In this document: positions 1 to 9,368 of the stretch, one piece after another | Numbering within the stretch: position 1 is the stretch's first letter | Layout of the letters: every line of letters begins with the position of its first letter | From: Inhella proteolytica | Lineage (GTDB): Bacteria > Pseudomonadota > Gammaproteobacteria > Burkholderiales > Burkholderiaceae_C | Direction of reading: 5' to 3' | Assembly: GCF_016093275.1 (NCBI RefSeq) | Contig: NZ_JAEDAK010000009.1 | Location: forward strand, 155,401-219,400 | DNA length: 64,000 nucleotides | Made by a program: the position numbers and the translations under genes | The notes under the pieces: generated by a model | What the model was told of the DNA's origin: nothing | Seen by the model: the letters and a program-made list of their open reading frames with translations, nothing else | Databases searched by the model: none

Positions 1-191
1 GTGGTGGTGCCGGACTTCAGGCCGTTGACGCCGTAGCGCTTGCCATCGGCCGTGAGCAGGCTGTGTTCGTCGCCGAAGCTGACCAGGCGCGTGGGCACGA
101 AGGGTTCGATCTGCCCTTTGCCGCCGCCGCAAGCCGCAAGCGCCGCCAGAGCCACGGCCGCCAGGCCGCTGCGCAGTTGAACCCAATTCAT
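1..191 (-). CDS. Putative lipoprotein, N-terminal part only
   Basis: Only the first 63 codons lie in the window; the gene runs off the left edge. The start is the ATG at 189-191. The N-terminus is a short lipoprotein-type signal ending in a lipobox-like LAACGGG, so the mature protein is probably lipid-anchored. It is followed by RLVSFGDEHSLL, which resembles block I of SGNH/GDSL hydrolases (FGDS) but has Glu where the catalytic Ser would be. The function is therefore unknown. It starts 28 bases after the sua5 stop on the same strand and could share that transcript. Confidence 0.6.
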   Translation of the reverse strand, partial: MNWVQLRSGLAAVALAALAACGGGKGQIEPFVPTRLVSFGDEHSLLTADGKRYGVNGLKSGTT

Positions 192-218
192 CGTCAAAGC
201 TCCAGAAACAAAGGGAAG

Positions 219-1169
219 TCACCCGGCCGCAGCGGCCCGGCGCAGCCGGTCCAGCACCCCGGCCCAGCGCGCATCCGCGCTGGGGGGGGACTCGACCCAA
301 ATCTCGCGTGCGCCAGCGTCGTCCAAGGCCCGCAGGGTGGCGAACAGCTGTTGGGCCGCCGCCTCGGGCTCGGCCGGAAGGGCCGCCCAGGGGCCGCCCG
401 TCCAGGGGGTGCGGGAATATACCGTCAGGCCCTCGGGCAAGCGGCCCTGCAGGGCGATGGCCAGCGCGGCGGGCTCGAACAGCCGCACCCGCGCCCGCGG
501 GGCGTAGTGCGCCTCCAGGGTGCCGGAGGCGCGCGGCGCCTGGGCATCGGGCGTCCGCAACGTCTCACCCAGCAGGGCTTCGAGCTGCGCCGCATCCAGC
601 ATGCCGGGGCGCAGCAGCACCGGGTAGGGCCGGGTGCAATCGACGATGGTGGATTCGATGCCGACCGAGCAGGCGCCACCATCCACCACGGCGATCCGGC
701 CCTCGAATTCCTGCTCGACATGGGCCGCCGTGGTGGGGCTGACGCGCCCGAAGCGGTTGGCGCTGGGTGCCGCCAGACCGGGCACCCCCAGGGCGGCGGC
801 GGCCTCCAACACCTCATGGAAGAGCGGGTGGGCCGGGCAGCGCAGGCCGATGCTGTCCTGCCCGCCCGCCGCCGCCTGCGCCAGCTCGGGCCGACGCGGC
901 ACGATCACCGTCAGCGGTCCGGGCCAGCAGGCGGCCGTCAGGCGTTCGGCCAGCCTGGGCCATACGGCCGCAAAGGCGCGTGCCCGGGCGGCGTCCGCCA
1001 CGTGCACGATCAGCGGATGGTCGGCCGGCCGGCCCTTGGCCGCAAAGATCTTGGCCACGGCCGCATCGTCGTCCGCGCGGGCGGCCAAGCCATAGACGGT
1101 CTCGGTGGGCAGGGCCACCAGCTCGCCGTCGGCGAGGCGCCGGGCCGCCTCTTGAACACTCAGGATCAA
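219..1169 (-). CDS. sua5: L-threonylcarbamoyladenylate synthase, long Sua5 form
   Basis: A 316-residue enzyme that makes threonylcarbamoyl-AMP from Thr, bicarbonate and ATP, the first step of t6A37 modification of ANN-decoding tRNAs. The YrdC-fold N-terminal domain shows PTETVYGL (21-28) and the substrate-binding K-x-R motif in AKGRP (K45, R47). The length and the extra C-terminal part (about residues 200-316) fit the Sua5 type with its linker and Rossmann-like domain, not the short TsaC. Its ATG overlaps the purK stop by 4 bases (ATGA), so it is probably translated as the third gene of the purE-purK-sua5 run. Confidence 0.93.
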   Translation of the reverse strand: MILSVQEAARRLADGELVALPTETVYGLAARADDDAAVAKIFAAKGRPADHPLIVHVADAARARAFAAVWPRLAERLTAACWPGPLTVIVPRRPELAQAAAGGQDSIGLRCPAHPLFHEVLEAAAALGVPGLAAPSANRFGRVSPTTAAHVEQEFEGRIAVVDGGACSVGIESTIVDCTRPYPVLLRPGMLDAAQLEALLGETLRTPDAQAPRASGTLEAHYAPRARVRLFEPAALAIALQGRLPEGLTVYSRTPWTGGPWAALPAEPEAAAQQLFATLRALDDAGAREIWVESPPSADARWAGVLDRLRRAAAAG

Positions 1170-2338
1170 ACCAGACCGTCCTGTGGCAGCCCCAGCACCT
1201 GCGCCGCCTGCAGCGCCTGGGCACGGGCTTCATCGGCGCTGGCGCCCGTCACCGTCAAGTGGCCCATCTTGCGGCCCGGGCGCGGGTCGGTCTTGCCGTA
1301 GAGGTGCAGGTGGGCGCCAGGCAGGGCCAGCACGGCGGACCAATCCGGCTCGCGCCGCTGACCCTGGGCGTCAAACCACAGATCCCCCAGCAGGTTGAGC
1401 ATGAAGGCCGGGCTGTGCAGGCGCGGCTGCGGCAGCGGCAGCTGGGCCATGGCACGCACCTGCAGCTCGAACTGCGAGTGCGAGCAGGCGTCGATGCTGT
1501 AGTGGCCGCTGTTGTGCGGGCGCGGCGCCATTTCATTGGCGAGCAGGCGGCCGTCCTGCAGCACGAAGAATTCGATGCACAGCACGCCGACGTACTCGAA
1601 GGCGGCGGCAATGGCCTGGGCCTGCTGCTGAGCCTGCACCTGCAACGCGGGCGCAATGCCGCTGGCTGGCACGGCGGTGGTGGCCAGGATGCCGCCGACG
1701 TGCCAGTTGCGCTGCACCGGCAGGCTGACGATCTGGCCGTCCCGCCCACGCGCCACGATGACGCTGAGCTCCGCCGCCAGCGGCAGCAGGGCTTCCAGCA
1801 CGCAGGGCACGTTCCCCAGTTCGGCGAAAGCGCTGGTCAGCTCCGCGGCATCGGCCACCCGGCGCTGGCCCTTGCCGTCGTAGCCCATGCGGGCGGTCTT
1901 CAGGATGCCGGGCAGCAGGGCCGCGTCCACCGCCGCGCAATCGGCCGCCGTGCGCAGCACCGCATGCGGCGCGCAGGGCACACCGGCCTTGGCGAATTGG
2001 GCCTTCTCGGCCGCGCGGTCCTGGCACACCGCCACCGCGGCGCCGGCAGGCGCTACGTCAATGTCCTGCGCCAGCCGCTCCAGGCTGCTGGCAGGCACGT
2101 TCTCGAACTCGGTGCTGGCGGCCGCGCAGCGCGAGGCCAGTTGCGAGAGCGCGTGGGCGTCGTCGTAGCCGGCTTGCAGGTGCTCGTCGGCGGCGGCGCC
2201 GGCGGGGCTGTGCTTGTCGGGGTCGATCACCGCCACGCGGTAGCCCAGGGCCTGGGCGGCGTGCACGGCCATGCGGCCGAGTTGGCCGCCACCCAGCATG
2301 CCCAGCCACTCACCCGGGTGCAGTGCTTGAAGCTTCAT
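1166..2338 (-). CDS. purK: N5-carboxyaminoimidazole ribonucleotide synthase
   Basis: PurK (390 residues) carboxylates AIR to N5-CAIR with ATP and bicarbonate in de novo purine synthesis. It is an ATP-grasp enzyme: an N-terminal nucleotide-binding turn GGGQLG at 16-21, a central ATP-grasp domain, and the family signature [17 protein letters not shown] near residue 280. Length is normal for PurK. It overlaps purE upstream and sua5 downstream by 4 bases each, so the three are almost certainly one operon. PurE, the next enzyme in the pathway, is the gene directly upstream. Confidence 0.96.
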   Translation of the reverse strand: MKLQALHPGEWLGMLGGGQLGRMAVHAAQALGYRVAVIDPDKHSPAGAAADEHLQAGYDDAHALSQLASRCAAASTEFENVPASSLERLAQDIDVAPAGAAVAVCQDRAAEKAQFAKAGVPCAPHAVLRTAADCAAVDAALLPGILKTARMGYDGKGQRRVADAAELTSAFAELGNVPCVLEALLPLAAELSVIVARGRDGQIVSLPVQRNWHVGGILATTAVPASGIAPALQVQAQQQAQAIAAAFEYVGVLCIEFFVLQDGRLLANEMAPRPHNSGHYSIDACSHSQFELQVRAMAQLPLPQPRLHSPAFMLNLLGDLWFDAQGQRREPDWSAVLALPGAHLHLYGKTDPRPGRKMGHLTVTGASADEARAQALQAAQVLGLPQDGLV

Positions 2339-2829
2339 TGCAAATCCGCCGTCATGGCCCGCGCCGCTTCGGTCTGACGCTGCCGGAAGGCCTGCAGCTT
2401 GTCCAGCAGCGCCGCATCCTGGCCGGCCAGCATGGCCACGGCAAACAGCGCCGCATTGGCCGCACCGGCCGCGCCGATCGCAAAGGTGGCCACCGGAATG
2501 CCCTTGGGCATCTGGACGATGGAGTGCAGGCTGTCCACACCCTGCAGATGGCGGCTGGCCACCGGCACGCCCAGCACCGGCACGGGCGTCTTGGCGGCCA
2601 GCATGCCGGGCAGGTGCGCGGCCCCGCCGGCGCCTGCAATGATGGCGCGCAGGCCACGGCCTTGGGCCGCTTCGGCGTAGCGGAACATGTCGTCCGGCAT
2701 GCGGTGGGCGGACACGACCTGGGCCTCAAAGGGCACTCCGAACTCGGTCAGAATGTCGGCGGCTGCCTTCAGGGTTTCCCAGTCGCTGCTGGAACCCATC
2801 ACGACGCCGACCAGCGGGCTGGCGCTCAT
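2335..2829 (-). CDS. purE: N5-CAIR mutase, catalytic subunit PurE
   Basis: PurE (164 residues) moves the carboxyl group of N5-CAIR to give CAIR. The class I signature is visible: MGSSSDWET at 11-19, VVSAHR with His42, and the glycine-rich [11 protein letters not shown] loop. It is the first gene of the purE-purK-sua5 run. The ATG at 2829 is preceded by AAGGAG. A TACAAT -10-like element lies 35 bases upstream. The gene is divergent from cnoX. Confidence 0.97.
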   Translation of the reverse strand: MSASPLVGVVMGSSSDWETLKAAADILTEFGVPFEAQVVSAHRMPDDMFRYAEAAQGRGLRAIIAGAGGAAHLPGMLAAKTPVPVLGVPVASRHLQGVDSLHSIVQMPKGIPVATFAIGAAGAANAALFAVAMLAGQDAALLDKLQAFRQRQTEAARAMTADLQ

Positions 2830-2863
2830 GGCGCTCCTTGCATGGGACGGTGAAAAGCCTTGA

Positions 2864-2869
2864 ATTGTA
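2864..2869 (-). promoter_or_regulatory. purE: Candidate -10 element for purE
   Basis: The minus strand reads TACAAT here, 35 bases before the purE ATG, in the 96-base gap between divergent purE and cnoX. I do not see a convincing -35 hexamer at the right spacing, so this is a weak call. Confidence 0.3.
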
Positions 2870-2925
2870 GGCAGCGCCCCTCACCTAGTTGGGCCGTCCG
2901 ACCCGGCCACTACCCTGGCAGCGCC

Positions 2926-3885
2926 ATGATCGACATCACCCTGCAGAACTTCGAGGCCGAACTCCTGGCCGCCAGCACGCACACCCCGGTGCTGCTGGAC
3001 ATCTGGGCGCCCTGGTGCGGCCCCTGCCGCACCCTCGGTCCCCTGCTGGAAAAGCTGGAGGCCGACTACGCCGGCCGCTTCATCCTGGCCAAGCTGAACG
3101 CCGACGAGGTGCCCGAGATCGCCTCCCAGCTCTCGGCCGCGTTTGGCGTGCGCTCCATCCCCTTCTGCGTGATGTTCGTCGGCGGCCAGCCGGTGGACGG
3201 CTTCGTCGGCGCTCTGCCGGAAGCGCAGATCCGCGAGTTCCTGAGCCGCCATGTGCCTTCCGAAGGCGAAATGGAAGCCGCCCAGGAAGTGGCCGAGGCC
3301 GAGCAGCTGCTCGAACAGGGCGCGGCCGACGACGCGCTGGCCCGCCTGGTGGCTGCGCTGGAAGCCGACCCGAAAAACGAGACGGCGCGCTTTGACCTCG
3401 TCAAAGCCCTGATCGAGGCCGGCCGCCTGGAGCAGGCGCAGGAGGTGTTCGCGCCGGTGGCCGCGCTGGCCGCCGACACCATCACCCCGCACGCCCGCTT
3501 TGCCGCCCTGGCCGCCTGGTTGCAGGCCTGCACGGCCGCCCAGGCCGCCCCGCCCGCTGCGCAGTTGGAAGCGGCGATTGCCGCCAACAAGCGCGATTTC
3601 GACGCCCGCTTCCTGCTGGCGCAAACGCATTTCGCCGCCGGCCGCTTCACCCAGGCGATGGACGAGCTGCTGGAGATCGTGATGCGCGACAAGGCCTGGA
3701 ACGACAGCCTGGCGCGCAAGACCATCGTGGCCGTGCTCGAGGTGCTGACCAAGCCGCAGCCCAAGGCCCAGGCCAAGGCAGCCGGCGCCGACAGCAAGCT
3801 GCAACTCACCGGCCACGCCGTGGCCACGCCGAGCGACCCGGTGGTGGATCAGTACCGCCGCAAGCTGTCGATGGCACTGTTCTGA
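2926..3885 (+). CDS. cnoX: Thioredoxin-TPR co-chaperone CnoX (YbbN)
   Basis: A 319-residue protein with an N-terminal thioredoxin fold (about 1-110) and a C-terminal TPR-like region (about 115-290). This is the arrangement of CnoX/YbbN, a holdase that protects proteins from oxidative over-aggregation and passes them to GroEL and DnaK. The active site is intact WCGPC (C31, C34), so it should be redox-active, unlike the E. coli protein, which lacks a CxxC. I chose the ATG at 2926 because the thioredoxin fold begins there; the frame stays open 66 bases further upstream, which would overlap the probable promoter. Confidence 0.88.
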   Translation: MIDITLQNFEAELLAASTHTPVLLDIWAPWCGPCRTLGPLLEKLEADYAGRFILAKLNADEVPEIASQLSAAFGVRSIPFCVMFVGGQPVDGFVGALPEAQIREFLSRHVPSEGEMEAAQEVAEAEQLLEQGAADDALARLVAALEADPKNETARFDLVKALIEAGRLEQAQEVFAPVAALAADTITPHARFAALAAWLQACTAAQAAPPAAQLEAAIAANKRDFDARFLLAQTHFAAGRFTQAMDELLEIVMRDKAWNDSLARKTIVAVLEVLTKPQPKAQAKAAGADSKLQLTGHAVATPSDPVVDQYRRKLSMALF

Positions 3886-3886
3886 T

Positions 3887-6193
3887 TCAGGCCACCAGCA
3901 CCCGCCAGCCCAGCCAGGCCGGCAGGCCGAGGTAAAGCAGGCCCAGGCCCAGGCGCTCGCAGGCGCTGCGGATGGGCAGGGCCTGCGCCGGGCGCCACAG
4001 TGCGCCCAGCAGGGCAGCGGCCTCGATGAGGGCCCGCAGCGCCGCTGCCGTCAGCAACACCCCCACCGCCCAGGCCGCCCACCACAGGCCCAGGGCCAGC
4101 CCATAGGCCTTGAGGCCATAGCTGTAGAACTCGCCCAGCGCACTGCCGTAGGCGATGTGCTGGTGCAGATGGAAGGCCGGCAGCGCCAGCAGCAGCGGCA
4201 GCAGCACGAACTTCAAGGCCGGCGCCCCCAGACGGCCGGCATCAAAGGCCTGCCGGGCCTGCACGAACATTGGCTGCGGCAGCGCCACGGCCAGGGCCTG
4301 CAGCAGGCCGGGCAGTTGGCTCACGCCCAACGCCAGCGCGGCCGCGCCTGGCGGGCTGAGTGTGAGCCCTGCGCAGGGCAGCGGCAGCCGCCAGGGCTGG
4401 GCGGCGCGCAGATCAGCCAGCGGCAGCAGGCGGCGCTGCGTGCCACGCGTGAGCGCCAGCCCTTCGGGTTCAAGGCGTGCCGTGGCGGCAAAGGCCGCCA
4501 GCAGGCAGGCGGCGGCCGCTTCCGGCAGCAGCACCAGGGCGGCCACCAGGCGCAGCTGCTTGAGGGTCTGGCTGCGCAGCTCCTCGTCCAGCAGCAGCGC
4601 CAGGGCCAGCACCAGCAGGCTGAGCCGCGCGAGCACGCGCAAGGCCGCCGCCGCCAGGCGTGCCGGGCGGGGCAGCAGCCAGACGCGCCACGCCATTGGC
4701 GGCGCGGCAGTGCGTGGCTGGCGGGCCAGCCAGCGCCAGAGCGGGCTCAGCGCCAGCAGTGCCAGGAAGGCCAGGCCGGCCGCGCCCACCCAGTCGCCCC
4801 AGCGCACCAGCAGCGTCGGTTCGGGCACGGGGACCGGCAGGGCATCGATCACCAGTGCGCGCTCGTTCATGGCACTGCTGGCGCGCACCGTGCCGCGCGC
4901 ATCGATGACAGTGCTGAAGCCATTGGTGGTGACGCGGAACTGCGGCAGCCGCGTCTCGATGCTGCGAAAGGCCGCCACCTGTAGGTGCAGGCGCGCGCCC
5001 AGTTCCTGCGTGCTGAACCAGCTGTCGTTGGACATCGTCAGCAGCGCCTGCGCCCCCTGGCGGGCGGCGGCGATGGCGAGCATCGGGTCCACGTCGTCGC
5101 GGCAGATCAGCGCCTGCACCGGCAGCTCGCGGCCGTCGCGCAATCGCAGGGGCAGCACGCGCGCGCCGCTGCCGGGCTGCCAGTGGCCGGCCCAGGCTGG
5201 CTGCAGCCACTTCAGGCCGGCGGGCAGGTACTCGGTGAAGGGGAACAGCCGGGTCTTGCGGTAGAAGCCCAGCAAACCGCGCCCGGGCTCCACGAAGGCG
5301 GCGGCGTTGTATTCGCCGGCGGCATCGCGGTCATAGGTGCCGAACACGAAGGGCACGCCGGCCGCGTTGACGATGGCGGCGATCTCCTGGTCGAACTCGG
5401 CGCCGGCCGCGCTCTTGGGCTGCGCAAAGGTGGTGGGGTAGATGGTCTCGGACCAGAGCACGGCGTCGGCGCCCTGGCGCTCGACGGCGTCGTAGCTCAT
5501 GGCGAAATGGGTGTCGAGCAGCTCGCGCACCACGGCGTGGCTGCCCTGGGCGCGGCGGCGCGCCTCGATGTCGGTGATGTTGGCCTGCACCAGCCCGACC
5601 CGCAGCTGCGGCCCCTGCTGGGGTGCCGGCGGCTGGCTCAGGCCCATGGCAAGCAGCAGCAGGGGCGGCGCGGCGGCACCCAGCAGCGGCCCGCGCAGGG
5701 CCCCCCAGCCCTGGCGACGCTGCGCCCAGGCGGCGGCCAGGGCTTCGTTGGCCAGCAGCAGCAAGAGGCTCAGGCCCGCCGCGCCCCCCAGCGCGGCGCC
5801 CTGGCGCAGCAGCTCGGCCGGGTAGAGCCCATGGCCGAGCGTGTCACCCAGGAGCTTGGGCAGCAGCCACTCCGCCCCCACCCAGGCCGATGCCCCCGCC
5901 AGCGCGCCCAGCAGCGGGCCGTGGCGTGCGCGTGCAAGCTGCCGCACCAGCACGAAAGCCAGCAGCTGCGGCTGGAACAGCGGCGCGCCCAGCAGCAACA
6001 CGGCGCTGCCCAGCAGCGGGCCCCAGTCGGTGAAGCGGCCAATGGCCACACCGAACCAAGAAAAAGCGGCTGCCGTGAAGGCCAGGCTCAGCACCCAGCC
6101 GGCCAGCAGGGCCTGGCGCGCGCTGCGGCAGCCGTCCAGCAGGCGCAGCCAGGGCAGCAGGGCCACGAAGCCCAGCACCCAGGCTCCGCGCAC
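3887..6193 (-). CDS. lnt: Lnt-type apolipoprotein N-acyltransferase with C-terminal membrane extension
   Basis: A 768-residue membrane protein. Several hydrophobic helices (residues 1-190) precede a nitrilase-fold domain (about 195-440) holding the Glu-Lys-Cys triad: E249 in WSET, K313 in FYRKT and C364 in LICRDD. Lnt adds the third acyl chain to lipoproteins at the outer face of the inner membrane. Usual Lnt is about 500-540 residues; here some 300 more follow, with several further hydrophobic segments and no motif I recognise. The annotated start is the GTG at 6193, which would lack a first helix. The frame is open upstream and encodes a hydrophobic stretch back to a CTG at 6257-6259 that overlaps the stop of the preceding gene, so the true start may be there. 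It may be a paralogue rather than the housekeeping Lnt. Confidence 0.78.
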   Translation of the reverse strand: MRGAWVLGFVALLPWLRLLDGCRSARQALLAGWVLSLAFTAAAFSWFGVAIGRFTDWGPLLGSAVLLLGAPLFQPQLLAFVLVRQLARARHGPLLGALAGASAWVGAEWLLPKLLGDTLGHGLYPAELLRQGAALGGAAGLSLLLLLANEALAAAWAQRRQGWGALRGPLLGAAAPPLLLLAMGLSQPPAPQQGPQLRVGLVQANITDIEARRRAQGSHAVVRELLDTHFAMSYDAVERQGADAVLWSETIYPTTFAQPKSAAGAEFDQEIAAIVNAAGVPFVFGTYDRDAAGEYNAAAFVEPGRGLLGFYRKTRLFPFTEYLPAGLKWLQPAWAGHWQPGSGARVLPLRLRDGRELPVQALICRDDVDPMLAIAAARQGAQALLTMSNDSWFSTQELGARLHLQVAAFRSIETRLPQFRVTTNGFSTVIDARGTVRASSAMNERALVIDALPVPVPEPTLLVRWGDWVGAAGLAFLALLALSPLWRWLARQPRTAAPPMAWRVWLLPRPARLAAAALRVLARLSLLVLALALLLDEELRSQTLKQLRLVAALVLLPEAAAACLLAAFAATARLEPEGLALTRGTQRRLLPLADLRAAQPWRLPLPCAGLTLSPPGAAALALGVSQLPGLLQALAVALPQPMFVQARQAFDAGRLGAPALKFVLLPLLLALPAFHLHQHIAYGSALGEFYSYGLKAYGLALGLWWAAWAVGVLLTAAALRALIEAAALLGALWRPAQALPIRSACERLGLGLLYLGLPAWLGWRVLVA

Positions 6194-6255
6194 GTACAGG
6201 GCCAGCAGCAGGGCACCGAGCAGCAGCAGTCCCAGCCGGCCGCGCCAGATCGGGT

Positions 6256-6894
6256 TCAGGGCACCGCCCTCCCCGGCTCGATGGGCGGTGGGATGACGAT
6301 GCGCCGCGGCGGCAGGCCGGGCGGTGCCAACTCGGGCGGCACCAGGCGGTCTTGCGCCGTGGCCAGCGAACGACCGGCAGCAGCGGGCGGCGGGTGCTCG
6401 GGGTCGAACATCAGCACCGCCTCGATGCGCTGGCCGTCATCGGTGGCCTGGTGGTGGCGCACATAGCCCGGCGGCAGCACGAAATCTTCGGGCACCGCCA
6501 GACCCACCAGGGGTGGGCGCGTGCCGGGGGGGTTGAAGGCGCCCAGGCCGGTGTGCACACCGGCCTGGTGCAGGCGCTCGATCACTTCTTTCATGCTGGG
6601 GGCCTGGCCGGGCGGCACATGGGCGGCCAGATCGTCCGAGGGGGGTTCACTGGCGGCCGGCTCGCCCGGGTGCGTGTGCACCGGGTTCAGAACCGGGGAG
6701 GCCGCGGAACCCGGCACCGGGGGCCGCGCTGCGAGCACGGACGCGGCCGGTGCGGCCGGTTCAGCCGCAGGCGCCGCTTCGGGCTCGGGCTGCGGCCACA
6801 GCAGCCAAACCGCCACCAGCACCAGGCCCAGGGCCAGCAACAGGTAGGCCACGGCCGGCTGCCAACCGCCCGATTGCGGAGCGCCCGCCGCCAT
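6256..6894 (-). CDS. Single-pass membrane protein with proline/alanine-rich periplasmic part
   Basis: I do not recognise this 212-residue protein. It has one hydrophobic segment at about 14-34 (LLLALGLVLVAVWLLW), then a Pro/Ala/Glu-rich linker to about residue 85. A more ordinary C-terminal region follows, including MKEVIERLHQAGVHTGLG and a Pro-rich tail. The topology suggests a short cytoplasmic N-terminus and a periplasmic body. It lies between the SGNH hydrolase and the Lnt-type gene on the same strand, and its TGA overlaps the possible CTG start of the latter. Confidence 0.6.
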   Translation of the reverse strand: MAAGAPQSGGWQPAVAYLLLALGLVLVAVWLLWPQPEPEAAPAAEPAAPAASVLAARPPVPGSAASPVLNPVHTHPGEPAASEPPSDDLAAHVPPGQAPSMKEVIERLHQAGVHTGLGAFNPPGTRPPLVGLAVPEDFVLPPGYVRHHQATDDGQRIEAVLMFDPEHPPPAAAGRSLATAQDRLVPPELAPPGLPPRRIVIPPPIEPGRAVP

Positions 6895-6932
6895 GGCCCG
6901 TCTGCCCTGCCGCCTGCCTCAGGCCCTAGGCC

Positions 6933-8021
6933 TCAGGGCGCCACCGGGTTGGAGGTGGACAAGCGCCAGCCCATGCGCTCGTGCCCGTACTGGTTCCACA
7001 GCGGGCTCTTGCCCCCGCTGAAGCTGGTGTAGCGCGGCGCGCCCGAACCCGTGGTGCCACCGAACAGGCCGGCGCTCACCGTGCCACCGCTGTAGGTCGG
7101 GTGCACGTCGTCGGACTGGATGTAGTCGTAGCTGCTGCTGCTTGAAACGAAGTGGGTGTTGGCGTCGCGGATGGTGGCGCGCAGCGTGGAGGTGATGCGG
7201 GTGACGTAGTTGGACTCACTCTCCCCCGCCACATAGCGCAGGCCGTCGGTGTCCACGATGCCGTCGCCATTGCGGTCGTAGTCCGCGCCCATGTACTCGG
7301 CAAAGTTGTCGGCGCAGACAAAGCCCTTCTGGCGCGCGTACTCGCACATCCAGTAGTTCATGCGCGCCAGCGCCGGCAGGAACTTCTGCTGCAGATTGAT
7401 GGTGGCGCCGGTGCTGGAATCCTTGCAGCTGCTCTGCACGTTGTCGGCCGCGTAGCCGGGGTAGTACAGATTGCCGATGACCTTGAGCTTGGTGCCCGGG
7501 TAGGCGTTGGCGTTGATGTAGTCCATCGCCTTGGCCACGTAGAGCTTGCAGTTGGCCTCGGCCGCGGCGAGGCCGGAGTAGTTGCAGGTCCCGGTCTGGC
7601 TCTTCAGCGCGGAGCGGGCCTGCAGGCCGTCGTTGCCGCACATCTCGAAGGTGACGACGCGGGTGTTGCTGCTCTGCATGTAGGAGCGCTCGGCGACGAT
7701 CTTGTTGTCGTACACGTCCTTGGCCACCGCGCCGGATTTGGCCCGGCGCACGCTCTCGATGTCGGCGTTCCACTGCGCCGACAGGTACTCGGCATCCACG
7801 GTGGGAGCCGAATACTTCGCCGCGTTCAGCGTCGAGCCGTTGTAGCCCGCGTAGATCGAGTCGCCATAGGCCACCACGCGGTACTTGGTGCTGGTGCCAG
7901 AGCGGTCAATCGTCCAGGACACGTTCTGGTTCAGGGTGCTGGCGCCCACCTGGCTGGCAAGGCCGAGCAGGGCCAGGGTGGGCAGCAGGCGGCGCAGCGC
8001 GCCGGGCAGGGAAAGGGGCAT
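6933..8021 (-). CDS. Secreted SGNH/GDSL-family hydrolase
   Basis: A 362-residue protein with a cleavable signal peptide (about 1-26, ending QVGAS). Block I is VVAYGDSIYAGY with the nucleophile Ser55. A CGND (Asn130) provides the block III Asn, and SDDVHP (Asp304, His307) supplies the block V Asp and His, so all four SGNH residues are present. The substrate is not evident; esterase or deacetylase activity is likely for the fold. An EF-hand-like loop, DRNGDGIVD at 249-257, is inserted before the last block and may bind calcium. The ATG at 8021 was chosen because AGGAGA precedes it and the signal peptide starts there; the frame opens 54 bases earlier. Confidence 0.8.
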   Translation of the reverse strand: MPLSLPGALRRLLPTLALLGLASQVGASTLNQNVSWTIDRSGTSTKYRVVAYGDSIYAGYNGSTLNAAKYSAPTVDAEYLSAQWNADIESVRRAKSGAVAKDVYDNKIVAERSYMQSSNTRVVTFEMCGNDGLQARSALKSQTGTCNYSGLAAAEANCKLYVAKAMDYINANAYPGTKLKVIGNLYYPGYAADNVQSSCKDSSTGATINLQQKFLPALARMNYWMCEYARQKGFVCADNFAEYMGADYDRNGDGIVDTDGLRYVAGESESNYVTRITSTLRATIRDANTHFVSSSSSYDYIQSDDVHPTYSGGTVSAGLFGGTTGSGAPRYTSFSGGKSPLWNQYGHERMGWRLSTSNPVAP

Positions 8022-8243
8022 GGAGGTCTCCTGAGGAAAATCGGAAACAAGCTCACCCTCTTGGTGCGCCCCCAATACCGGGGCCTACGACGGAAACACC
8101 GCGCGGTGAAGCCCGTCAGCGTGCGGCCAGGCACCGGAAAGGCGAATCCCATCTATCCCTGCCCAGACAAACCCTGGCCGCTCCTTGGCAGCCGGCCGTC
8201 CTGGGAAACCAGGCCCTCACACGCCCGCGCGGGGCGCCGGCGC

Positions 8244-9368
8244 TCAGCTCGGCTGTTGCAATCCCGCCGCAGCCAGCGCCGCGCGCCAGCGCGCCTGCAA
8301 GCCGCGCCAGGCCATCCAGGCCTGCGCTGCCAGGGTGCGATGCCGCTCGGCGGCCTCGGCTTGGCCAAGGTAGTCGTACACCTGGGCCAGGCGCGAGTGG
8401 GTGATGCCCAGGTCGTCCGGGTGGCAGGCCGGCTCGATCTCCAGCTCGGCCTGACGCGCCTGGGCCAGCGCGGTGTCAGCCTGACCCAGACGGGCGCGGC
8501 ACCAGGCCAGATCGGCCATCAGGCTGGAGCCCAGACGGCTCAGGCCCAGGCCCACGGTCTCGGGCAGGCTGTCCTGGTAGAGCGGCAGGGCCTGCTCGAA
8601 CTGGCCGGCCGCCACCAGCACCTGGGCCCGCAGCAGCGGCGTGAGCGGATCCAGCGCGGCCACGCCCATGGCCCCATCGAAATGGGTGATCGAGTCGACC
8701 GCCGCCATCGGCACCGGGCCGCGCGCCGCGCCGTCGGCCAGCTCGGCCTCGCGCAGGCGCGCCACGCGGATCACCGCCATGTTGTAGAGCAAGGCCGAGA
8801 CCAGCGCATCGTCTCCACAGCCGGCAGCCAGCGCACGGGCGCGCTGGTACCAGGGCTGGGCGGTCTCCTGGCTGTCGGTCAAATGGTGGGCCAGCGCCAG
8901 CACCAAGTGCCAACGCGCCAGCGCGGCGCCCTGCTCGGGCTGGGCCAGGGCCCGCGCGGCCAGGGCATGCGTCACCAGCTGCTCGGGCTGGTGATCCACA
9001 AAGGCCAGGTGCGCCAGAAAGGCCTGCGCCTCCACCTGCACTTCCAGGCAGCCGGCCTCGGCGGCCACCGCGTCCGCGTGCAGCAGGCGCTCGCGCGCGC
9101 TGTGGCTGTCGTAGCCGCCGTAGAAGCCCAGCAGGCCCTCGGCTAGGTGCAGCCACGCCGCCAGCTCGGGCTGCGGGCTGGCGAACAGGGCCTGGTAGAG
9201 CGCCGTCAGCTCGCCCCGCGCCAGATCCAGCTGGCCGTGGCGCACCAGCAGACCGCAGCGGCGCGCGCGCAGGGTCTGCGCCTGCAGCTGGCGTCCGGCC
9301 AGCTGGGCCTGCTCGATCTCCTGCTCGACCTGGCGCAGCAGGCGCGAGTGGAAGGCGCCGGCCGACAT
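8244..9368 (-). CDS. TPR-like repeat protein coupled to purC
   Basis: A 374-residue, Ala/Leu/Gln-rich, all-helical protein made of degenerate tetratricopeptide-type repeats. An example is ALPLYQDSL followed by ADLAWCRARLGQADTALAQA. It has no signal peptide, membrane segment or catalytic motif. Such proteins usually act as protein-binding scaffolds, but no partner is indicated. Its ATG overlaps the purC stop (TGATG), so translation is probably coupled to purC. Confidence 0.6.
   Translation of the reverse strand: MSAGAFHSRLLRQVEQEIEQAQLAGRQLQAQTLRARRCGLLVRHGQLDLARGELTALYQALFASPQPELAAWLHLAEGLLGFYGGYDSHSARERLLHADAVAAEAGCLEVQVEAQAFLAHLAFVDHQPEQLVTHALAARALAQPEQGAALARWHLVLALAHHLTDSQETAQPWYQRARALAAGCGDDALVSALLYNMAVIRVARLREAELADGAARGPVPMAAVDSITHFDGAMGVAALDPLTPLLRAQVLVAAGQFEQALPLYQDSLPETVGLGLSRLGSSLMADLAWCRARLGQADTALAQARQAELEIEPACHPDDLGITHSRLAQVYDYLGQAEAAERHRTLAAQAWMAWRGLQARWRAALAAAGLQQPS

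Noticed and set aside
63..1301. Plus-strand open frame of 412 codons
   Set aside because: Antisense to sua5 and purK; no homology-like motif.
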